A stretch of DNA of 64,000 nucleotides from Emydura subglobosa (Eukaryota; Chordata; Testudines; Chelidae): positions 5,200,075 through 5,264,074 of the forward strand of contig ML679968.1 of NCBI GenBank assembly GCA_007922225.1. The letters are read 5' to 3'. Made by a program: the position numbers and the translations under genes. Under the pieces are notes generated by a model. It searched no databases. It saw only the letters and a list, made by a program, of their open reading frames with translations, and was not told where the DNA came from. Below are positions 55,905 through 64,000 of this stretch, piece by piece; position 1 is the stretch's first letter, and each line of letters begins with the position of its first letter.

Positions 55905-58290
55905 TTGGCTCTGGTATTGAAAAACCGCAATGCGTCATTTACTGCGAAGTTTTGTTCACTGAATCGATGAAACCATGCAGACTGCTGCGACATCTTAAAA
56001 CTAGACATCCTGAGCATAAAAATCAAAATGTGGATTTTTTCAAATGCATAGAAGAAGCAACAAAGAAAGCCAGGCTTGATGCAGATGGAAGTTTCCGACA
56101 GCAAACGTCCTCAGCTGTGGAGGCCTCTTATGCTGTATCACTACAAATCACCCATACCAAAATGCCACATACAATAGGTGAGGAGTTATTCTGCCAGCAT
56201 GCAAAGATATTTTGTCACTTATGCTTGGCAATGATACTGTCAAAAAGCTTAATATTCTTTCCATGTTGAATGATCCTGTAAAACGCAGAATATGTGAGAT
56301 GTCTGAAGATATCAAAAAACAAGTTGTGCATGAAATTGAACATTCTGCTTTCAGCATGTTCCAGCGGTGTACTGAGAAGGTGCCGGGCTGGCCCTTTATG
56401 ACGTACAGGAGGTGGGGGGTGCAGGATGCTCTGAGGGGCGCAGAGCCTCCTGCGCCCTCCGCCTGTCGTGAAGGGCTGGCCCAGAGCGCACTTACCCGCT
56501 GTTCCAGCCCCACAGCCCGGTGCTGGCTCGGATGGGGCGGCCTCACCCCCCCGCCCGGGGGAGGGGGCCCGGCAAGCCCTTCAAGGGTGGGGGGGGGGGG
56601 GCGCAGGAGTGGGAACAGCCGTCCCTCAGCCTCCTGCGCCCCCTGCCCTCTGCCCATCATGAAGGGCCAATCCGGTGCACACCCCCAAGCTGGGGGGTGA
56701 GGCCGCCCCCCCATCCGAGCCAGTGCTGGACTGCAGGTCTGGAGCAGTAGGGGCGAAGGAGGCTCTGAGCAGTGCCCCTCAGCACCTCCCCACCCGCATG
56801 TTGTGAAGGGCCGGCCTAGCCTCCCTCCCCAGGCTGGGGGAGTGAGGCTGCCCCATCCAGGCCAGCGCCGGTGTGGGGCTGCAGTGGGAGAGGTGGTGCC
56901 GTGCTCTGGGTAAGTGCAGGGAGTGGGGGGTGGCAGAGCCAAGCCTGCATTTGCCCCCCCCCCCCCCCCCCACAGGTACAGACCTCCCTCCCCAGGGCAG
57001 CTGGGGTGTGGCTCCGGGACCCCTCCTGCCCTGCGTGTGTGTGGGCGTGAGACATGGGGGGCGCAAATGTAGGCTTGGCCCCAGGGCGCCGGAGACCCTC
57101 CACATGCCACTGGCATGTTCAGCCTGCAATTTGATGAAACTACTGATGTTACTAACTGTGCAGGATGCTCTGAGTTCTTATTCTGTAAACAACTTGAAAC
57201 AACCACAACCACACAGGCCATTTTCAATAACGTGAATGCCTTTTTTGAAAGCAATGGCATTGAGTGGAAAAATCTTTGTGGTATCTGTACCGACAGTGCT
57301 CCAGCTCTAATGGGTGCACAGTCTGGCTTTCAGCAGAAGGTAAAGTGCGTGTCACCTAATGTGATTGTCACTCATTGTGGAATCCATCGTCAAGACCTAG
57401 CTGCAAAGACATTGCCAATGTGCCTGAATGCTGTGATGGATGTTGTTATACAAGCAGTCAACTACATTGAAGTGCATGCTCTGAAGAGTCGTCTCTTTTG
57501 GGAGCTCTGCAACGAAATGGGTGGTGAATATGAAGTTCTGCTTTTCCATACTAAAGTTCTAGAGGATGTGCATTAAAGCATGTGTTTATACTTTGTGAAG
57601 AGACGGCAGAGCTTTTCCTGCAAAAGGACAAACAAAAGCAGAATGAAAAGTTCAGTGACAAGAAATGGCTTCTCTGCTTGGCATACCTAGTTGATATCTT
57701 TGATAGCCTTAATGACCTCAATCTGTCACTTCAGGGGAAAAAATCAACATTAATAGACATGAGTAATAAAATCAGAGCTTTGCAGATCAAGTTGGATCTG
57801 TGGTGCAAGAAGCTGGACACAGACAGATATGGCATGTTTCTGACACTTTCCTCATTCAGCGAGGAGGAGGAGGAGTCAACATTGATAGTGTTCTCAAGTC
57901 AGCTATCAGTGAACATCTGAGAGCCCTTCATGAAGAGTCCTCGCACTAATTCCCAGTACTACCAGAAGCACTTCATTCCTTGGTGAAGAACCCTTTTAGT
58001 GTGACCTACTGAGGATATTCATGCACAGGAACAGTTTATCGACATGATCAATGATGATGAAGTGAAAGCAAAACTCACACAGCTGCCTCCAAACCAGTTC
58101 TGGTGCTCTGTTGCAAGTGAATACCCACATGTGTCTGAAATGACCTTGAGAGTCCTTCTGCCGTTTCCCACTACCTATGAATATGAGAATGGATTCTCCA
58201 CCTTCTCACAATAAAGACGAAATCTCGAAATTGGCTTGATGTGAAGGATGACATCAGATGCGCCCTTTCTAAAACAACGCTAAGATAAAA
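55905..58290 (+). pseudogene. hAT transposase with BED finger, broken
   Basis: The N-terminal BED region reads KPQCVIYCEVLFTESMK and RLLRHLKTRHPEHK: the His pair is present, while one Cys of the usual C-x2-C seems changed to Tyr (CVIYC). RLDADGSFRQQTSSAVEASY and KMPHTIGEEL follow, then a frameshift near 56200 into LGNDTVKKLNILSMLNDPVK. After the nested insertion, SLQFDETTDVTNC and CTDSAPALMGAQSGF supply the two catalytic Asp positions. A stop at 57574 precedes CLAYLVDIFDSLNDLNLSLQ. The C-terminal dimerisation motif is LLPFPTTYEYENGFSTFS (about 58150-58210). It is close in layout to the transposases that gave rise to ZBED5-type host genes, but this copy is dead. Confidence 0.9.
56362..57112. 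mobile_element. GC-rich hAT-type insertion inside the hAT transposase, 751 bp
   Basis: The ends CAGCGGTGTACTG and the complement of CACATGCCACTG are weak inverted repeats (CAGCGG/CAGTGG). GCATGTTC is duplicated perfectly on both sides (56354-56361, 57113-57120), an 8-bp hAT-length duplication. It splits the transposase just before the first catalytic motif. The interior is extremely GC-rich, with a G run at about 56588-56602, a C run of about 18 at about 56956-56974, and degenerate internal repeats built on GAAGGGCTGGCC and GGGGCGGCCTCACCCC. The 370-codon minus-strand open frame over it is an artefact of composition. Confidence 0.82.
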
Positions 58291-58615
58291 CTTCTTGTAT
58301 CAGATAAACAGCATCATCCATCTCGTTGATTTTTGGCTGCTTCTGGTGATTAATTGCTGTCAAGTATTAAAATAAAATTCTACTTAAAAATAACTTATGC
58401 TAATAACAATAATTCGATAAAAATGTGTTTTAGTCTTAATTTAAAAGCAGTTAGGAAAGGTAAATTCATTTTAAGCAATAGCATTTAAATTTAGCATTGA
58501 ACATAGTGTTAAATATTAAAAAATGTTTTTTAATTTCTAAGGGGGGTCACACTCAGAGGTTTGCTCTGTGAAAGGGGTCACCAATACAAAAAGTTTGAGA
58601 ACCACTGCTCTAGTG

Positions 58616-60342
58616 TATCTTGGTGTTCATGGAGGTGAGAAACTAAATAGCATTGCTCTGAGCTGTAGTGCAGGCAGGTTACATAATTTACAGTCTCTTT
58701 TCCCTGACTGCAGCTCTGCCAATTAACCGAAATCATGACCTGCAGCAACCCTATTATTTCAATCTTTGAGTAGGTATTAAGGGCCCTATCCTAAAAATAG
58801 TCGTATTTGTGCTTAACTTTACTCACGCGAGAACTCCATTGAAGTTAATAGGATTACTCCTGGGAATAAAGTAACACATTTGTCTTCCTGTTTGCAGGAT
58901 AAAAACATTAGTTTGTAAATTGAAGCACTTGAAAATAAAACAAAAGTCAAAACTAGACCTCAAGTTTGACAGAATGCCCCTCTTCAGATTCACCTCTCTC
59001 AGCCAGACATGTTGCTAACTATGGGAGAATAAATGTTAGTCTAACCAGAATAAACTGAAGTAGGCATCAAGGAGCAAAAGCATAAATTTGAGACTTAACA
59101 GTTCTACACTGTTTGGTGGAAGGCTGGACCACCCCCAGCCTGTTCCTCACCATGGTCATTTATTGAAAACCTGCTTTTTATGAGTTGTGGAATATCTGTC
59201 TCGAATAGAAAGCAGGTGCTACTTCATTAACAGTAGCAGCCTGAGTTTTCAGGGGTGCTGAGCACCTGCATCTCACATTTTCAGACATGCTGAGCACGCT
59301 GAGTGCCAAAGAGGCTCCTGTCAGACGCCAGGAGGAATGGAGCAGTGGTCTGAGGTCTTGAAGACCTCTAACAGCCAAGTTTTTAGTGGGCTGTCAGAAT
59401 CAGTTTTATTAACTATAATATTTATGATTTTTAGCACAGTAGTATATAAATATTACAATGTTAAATCAAACTAATCCTTCTGAGCACTGGATGTGCACCA
59501 AACAGGCCCCTCTAAATTTAGCAGCTCTCTTCCTCATACTTGGAGAATGCCAGCACTGAGTTTTCTGGGATGAGGAATGGTAAGCCCAGGGGAGACACTT
59601 AACAGATTAGTCCAGTAGCCCACTGGCTCTGGAATGCAGTAACCTGTGGTGCCTCCAAACTTTGGACCAGACTTCAGTCTCTTACTCCTGGTGCTGGAGG
59701 GAGCATATTCCACTTTTGTCTTGTAGGAGCAATGTAATACATGAGCTCTGGAGGGAGTAGTGTGCAATGTTCTTCACTTCAGAAGCTCGCTGTGCTGCAT
59801 AGGTTTGGGGAAAGGGTGAAAAACAGGGAGATTCCAGAGGCTTCCTACCAATCAGGGACAAAAAGAGTTTATGTAAATCTTTCATTTGCAGTGGTAAATT
59901 TAGGGCTTTTGTTCTAGATGAGGGAACTGGCTCCTTTATCCAACTTTTTAAAATAATTTTGTGATAGAATGAACTTCCTCCTGCACCCACATTTATCCCA
60001 ACATTCTTTACAGCTTCACCTCCTTCACTCTGTATACATTTCTACGGCTGTGACTGCAGTGCTGGCCCTTGGATATAATAGTGGAAAGAGCATTCCATGA
60101 GCTAAAAAGAAATGGTTACTGAGCTGGCCTTAAAAGCATCTAGTTTCATCATTACTTCTAGCATTATTAGTGTTTTACCACGTCTAATGGTGGTTGCATA
60201 AGAAGGCAGGCCTTAATTCTTCTCCACAAACCACAAGTATCTGAGGCAAGTAAGAGCGGGGGACTGTCCGATTTTCTCTTTATTGTATGAGTTTTTCTCT
60301 CTCCAGTCCTAATTGCCACCTTTTCTTTTCTCCTATCTATGG
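58616..60342. other. Mostly unassigned interval
   Basis: An old repeat fragment near 58785-58915 (CTTAACTTTACTCACGCGAG, AATAGGATTACTCCTG) and another at 59250-59310 (GGTGCTGAGCACCTGCAT) are glimpsed. No gene is visible. Confidence 0.4.
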
Positions 60343-60674
60343 TTCTTCTTTGAGTGCTTGCTCATGTCCATTCTGATTTCGGTGTGTGTGCATGCCACGT
60401 GCACTGGTGCCTGAAATTTTTCCCTTAGTGATACCCGTAGGGCTGGCTCTCCCGCCCTCTGCAGCAGTGCGCGTATGCACTTGTATATAGGGCGCTGCTG
60501 GCCCCCTCCCTCTCAATTCTTTCTTACTGCCCATGAAGGTTCTGGATCAACTCTCTTGTTCTTGCAAGTCTCAGTTTGCCTAGTGGATTTTTGCTGTTTT
60601 TCTAGTCTATATATTTGTTAAATTAGTAGTTAGAAGTTATATTATTAGTTAGCGAGTTTACCCTGGGTCAGGGC

Positions 60675-62640
60675 ATGCCCCGGTCTCCAGGATTTAAACC
60701 CTGCACTTTGTGCAAGAAGCCTGTGCCACTGAGTGACCCACACCAAAGCTGTTTCAAGTGCTTGGGGGAAATTCACGTCTCCGAAAAGTGTAAGATCTGT
60801 AAGGGCTTTCACCCACGAACTAAGAAGGACCAGGACATTAGGCTTAAGGCTCTTCTGATGGAGTCAACTCTCTGACCAGCACTGGAGCCGAGATCGGATT
60901 TGGGACCGAGCACTGCGGCATCGACCAGGTGTTGCTCTGGTGTTGCGGTCAGACTCTGGTATTGCAATCAGCCCGGCGTTGTTCAACATCCCCGTCGCTG
61001 AAGAAGCGTCCCAAGAAAGTGCATCCCATGAGAGAACATTCTCCGGCCTCGATGCTGGCTAAGAAAAGTTCAGGGAAACTAGAATCAACCCCGAGAGGGT
61101 CTCCGCCTGTACAGACATCGAGCCTGGCACCTGAACCACCGCCAACTCCGGGGAGCATCAGAGGCCCACACTGCCTGTTGGTCCCTTCCATGCCTGAGGC
61201 GTTCCTGGTGATGAAGAACCTATTAGAGCCATGCTGGTGCCACCTACTCCACAAGAGAGCAGACCGTCACAGCAAGGAGCGGACACCCTGGCAGGGGGTT
61301 CGTCAAAGGGGAAGTCGGCGTTAGCACAGCTGCAGTGCCCCCCATCAACAGGTCATTGATTGCCAGTCCCACAGCGGTCACCAGATTCTCGGCACCGATT
61401 CCTGGCACTGAGAGAGGTCAGGTTCGTGCCTCTGGTCACAGGACATTAGGTGCCAATTCCCAGAGTGACGGCACCAATCTGCCAAGAATCGGCTTCGTCC
61501 TTGGAGCGATGCAGTTCCCAAGCTCACGGCACTGCATGTTGGTGGCAAGCAGCGGGTCACCGGAGCCCTGGCACCGCGCGAGTCTTTACAGAAAACCAAA
61601 GGACAAGATGTAGTCAAGGCATAGTCAGCGCTCAGGCTCTCAGCATCGCTCCCCGGAATTCCAGCAAAGTAAGGCGGCGTCAGCACCCCCGTGGTCACTG
61701 GGGTATACCCTTTCTGACTTGGGAGAGGAAGTCATCGTTCCCCTGAAGGATCAGGCTGCAAATCACCTAACAGGATTCCCTATGCCGCCACAGAGGGGGG
61801 AAAGGGGTGGCTGCAAGAACAATGGGCTGGACCTTGGCAACTTTGGAACCCTTGGGGGTTCCCACAACCCATGGTGCCTTACCCGCTCTCATTCATGGGA
61901 ACTTCGGTGCTGCACTCGTCCAAGGATCTGATCACGGCACCGATCTTAGATGTCGACTCAGACCATGAGGAGCTGCTCTCGGGCAGCCCGTTGGTGACCA
62001 CCCCGACTAGGGAAGAGGTCTCAGCCTCCCCCTAGCTACCAGCCTCCTCTTCCTCCTCACCAGATGAGGCAGTAGCAGGCCCCTTTCATGCTGCCCCACT
62101 GGAGGACTGCAGGTCGCACCAGGAACTGATGAAGCGGGTAGCAGCCAATCTGGGCCCCAAGACTGAGGAACGCGCAGAGCCTGTAGATGAACTCTTTGGC
62201 ATTCTGGCATCTGCAGCCCCTTCAGGGTGGTACTTCCGGTGCATGAAAGAATAGTGAAGCTGGCCAAGACTTGTGGCAGACCCCAGCCTCTCTACCCGCC
62301 CACATCCAAGCAGGCAGAGAAGAAATACTATGTGCCCGGTAAGGGGTTTGAGTACTTGAACACCCACCCAGCCCCGCGCTTGCTGGTGGTTGTGGTGGCC
62401 AATGAGCGTGACAGACAGGGACAAATGAGCTCAACACCAAAGAACAAAGACGCCAAAAAATTAGATTTGGTCGTAAAGTTTATTCGACTGCGAGCCTACA
62501 GCTGAGGGTGTCCAACCAGCAGGCGTTGTTGGGTCGATACCATTTTAACATATGGCAATCGCCAGAGAAGTTTACTGACTCCCTCCCACAATCCTCCAAA
62601 CAGGAATTTGAGGCGATCCTGGATGAGGGAAGGACAGTGT
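60675..62640 (+). pseudogene. DIRS gag-like ORF, broken
   Basis: It starts MPRSPGFKPCTLCKKPVPLS, continues DPHQSCFKCLG and EKCKICKGFHPRTKKD: three C-x2-C pairs with nearby His, a zinc-binding N-terminus typical of these gag-like proteins. The first open piece ends at 60873. Later pieces in changing frames include Ser/Pro-rich text, LEDCRSHQELMKRVAANLGP, MVLPVHERIVKLAKTCG and KKYYVPGKGFEYLNTHPAPR. The last recognisable part (RYHFNIWQSPEKFTDSL, QEFEAILDEGRTVS) leads to the deletion junction. The region from LMKRVA onward aligns with bases 1-827. The protein would form the particle in which the RNA is copied. Multiple stops and frameshifts inactivate it. Confidence 0.82.
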
Positions 62641-62707
62641 CCTGAGCCTCCTTACAGGCAGCATCAGACACAGCTGACTCTGCCATATGTTAAAATGGTA
62701 TCGACCC
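62531..62707. repeat. Perfect 27-bp inverted repeat at the DIRS deletion junction
   Basis: Bases 62531-62557 (beginning GGGTCGATACCATTTTAAC) and 62681-62707 (ending AATGGTATCGACCC) are exact reverse complements, separated by 123 bp. The left arm is normal gag sequence (encoding the RYHFN block). The right arm lies exactly between gag sequence and the right terminal repeat. Confidence 0.97.
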
Positions 62708-62853
62708 ACTGCAGAAGGTGCTAGAGCCAGCCCTATGGGTACCACTAAGGGGAAAAATTTCCAACACCGGTGCATGTGCGCGCACATGCACCTAAATCAG
62801 AATGGACATGAGCAACACATCTCGAAGAGTAACAGTTACGAGGTAAGCAACCG

Positions 62854-63835
62854 TTTTATCTCATCAACGCTAGTCTTGAACACTAGGAATAAATGTGAAT
62901 TTGTATGAACGTGTACTCTTATGCTGGACAGCATGTGGACAGTTGATCTGAATGCTGACATCTTCTTGATGGGAAAACACAACTCACTGCATGTGTAGAT
63001 ATTTTCTTGGATTTTTTACCTTTAAGTGATTTTATTTTCAGATTAATGAAGTACAAAATGGGGCAGGCCTGCGGAGGTGTAAATAATTCTGATGGAATAT
63101 TCTAGTGTTCTTTCATTGTTCACACTCTGGATGTGTGTTTTTTAAAAAAAATCGGATGGATAAAGGGACATATATATATTTTGTTTAAATTAAGCTGTAA
63201 TGAAACGTGCTAACTTTTTTACTACTATGTTTCTCAAATATTTATAATTGTAGTAAACTTTTTTAACTGCTTGATGTTGTTAGAGTTAAAAACATATCAA
63301 CAGTATTTTTCTTAAGGCCAGTAAACCTTTCAGGGCCATAGTGAAAGTATGCCTCAGGTTTTTATTTTCATAGGATACCGAATAGTCCTTGACAAGGAAA
63401 ACACAAATCAGACTTTCATTATCCATTTTAAGGGCTTTTTCATTTGAAAGATAGGATGCCATTCTTTCAAATACTTAAAATGTTCCAATACTGGTTAAAT
63501 GCTTTTCATTTGTCATATTCAGCAGTAGCATCAAGGACAAGCAGATGTCAATAAAAGACATTGAAAGACAGCATCCATCTGACCTTTTTCTGAATAAACA
63601 AATGAATAAAAAGAAAGCCAAAACTTTCTTAGGTAGCAAGTTCCATAGAAAAGTACTCTTTAGTAACGTAGGGGTCAGGAGCCGACTCTTCTCCAGAGAG
63701 AGACTTTCTGAAGGTTATTTCTCTCTCCCTTCAAGAAGGCAAATGAACCGAGAAAGGCTTGTTTGAAGCAGGTAGAATATCAAGGTTAATATACATGTAT
63801 ACATAGTGCTTTTCTTCCATGGAGCTCCATTTTAT
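62854..63835. other. Unassigned AT-rich interval
   Basis: A 73-codon open frame at 63545-63766 has no recognised domain, and there is nothing else to call. Confidence 0.4.
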
Positions 63836-63965
63836 ACAATTGGGAGACTGAGGCATGGAAGCTAAGAGACCTGCACAGGATCATCCAACAAGGCAAAAGA
63901 AGAGTGAGTAATAGAATACAAGTTTCCTAAATCCTAATTTGGAGCAATAGCCACAGTACCACACG
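63836..63965 (+). repeat. MIR-like ancient SINE fragment
   Basis: GGGAGACTGAGGCATGGAAG and ACCTGCACAGGATCATCCAA correspond to the MIR core (GAAACTGAGGC...CAAGGTCACAC theme), followed by AATAGAATACAAGTTTCC. Degenerate. Confidence 0.6.
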
Positions 63966-64000
63966 GCCCAGGCAAGGCAAACTGGATGAACTTTTTGTTC

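Larger units (their letters stand above)
54968..58607 (+). mobile_element. hAT transposon (ZBED/SCAND3-like), 3640 bp
   Basis: The ends CAATGGTTCTCAAACTGGGG and the complement of AAGTTTGAGAACCACTG are inverted repeats. The 8-bp target duplication CTCTAGTG is perfect (54960-54967, 58608-58615). The left 650 bp is a GC-rich minisatellite, then comes a BED-type transposase relic split by a second, GC-rich insertion at 56362-57112. The small hAT MITE at 53468 carries related ends. Confidence 0.93.
60343..62853 (+). mobile_element. DIRS-like retrotransposon, second subfamily, internally deleted
   Basis: The left terminal repeat (about 60343-60450: GCTTGCTCATGTCCATTCTG through TAGGGCTGGCT) is inverted at the right (about 62723-62853: AGCCAGCCCTATGGG through CAGAATGGACATGAGCAACA). 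Between them only the gag-like ORF remains; RT, RNase H and recombinase are missing. GTT occurs at both outer edges, compatible with the GTT-type target reported for DIRS elements, and there is no target duplication. The ends differ from the element at 1-3748 (AATCAGAATGG versus TATAGTGGAATGG), so two subfamilies are present. Confidence 0.88.

Noticed and set aside
56148..57260. 370-codon minus-strand open frame
   Set aside because: It spans the GC-rich nested insertion and the antisense of the hAT transposase. It is Pro/Gly-rich with no domain, so it is a product of composition.
1..64000. CRISPR arrays, bacterial operons or prophage
   Set aside because: No regularly spaced repeats and no prokaryotic gene organisation; content is vertebrate repeats throughout.

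Overview
This window looks like non-coding DNA from a sauropsid genome, most likely a turtle. That assignment is an inference. It rests on CR1 LINEs with the bird/reptile 3' end, DIRS-like tyrosine-recombinase retrotransposons, many short elements ending in GGGTATGTCTACACTGCA or close variants, and PIF/Harbinger, hAT, L2 and MIR relics, all in an AT-rich background. I found no intact host gene. Two places deserve checking for host exons: a 128-bp open block with good splice signals at 24723-24850, and a TATA box followed by a signal-peptide-like ORF at 50131-50550.

Layout. 1-3748 is the 3' three-quarters of a DIRS element (gag remnant, RT, RNase H, tyrosine recombinase, internal complementary region, right terminal repeat). 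4.9-8.2 kb is a patchwork of Harbinger-type MITE ends around a GC-rich minisatellite. 8.2-24 kb is mostly unassigned AT-rich DNA with a (GT)n, two CR1 pieces (one with an uninterrupted 280-codon RT frame), several MITEs, and a 1.2-kb TIR element (14.8-16.0 kb). 26.1-35.1 kb holds two copies of one Harbinger family. The first is broken by a solo LTR and a small hAT element. The second keeps both ends, a 3-bp target duplication, a decayed transposase with its DDE residues, and a convergent Myb/SANT-like ORF. 41-43.2 kb has an L2 relic and an AT-rich hAT relic. 45.5-48.2 kb has two solo LTRs with clear target duplications plus tRNA-like repeats. 51.4-54.3 kb has a probable decayed LTR, an old CR1, a hAT MITE and a Harbinger MITE. 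54968-58607 is a 3.6-kb hAT element (BED finger plus transposase) with an 8-bp target duplication, and it carries a second, GC-rich hAT-type insertion. 60343-62853 is a second DIRS element of another subfamily, internally deleted. Its deletion junction carries a perfect 27-bp inverted duplication.

How it fits together. The window records successive insertions by at least four transposition mechanisms: YR retrotransposition (DIRS), target-primed LINEs, LTR elements reduced to solo LTRs, and DDE cut-and-paste elements with their MITEs. All transposase and RT genes are broken by stops, frameshifts or insertions except the CR1 3' fragment, so nothing here appears autonomous. The most informative points are the DIRS inverted-repeat architecture, the nested insertions whose order can be read from target duplications, and the candidate host exon.
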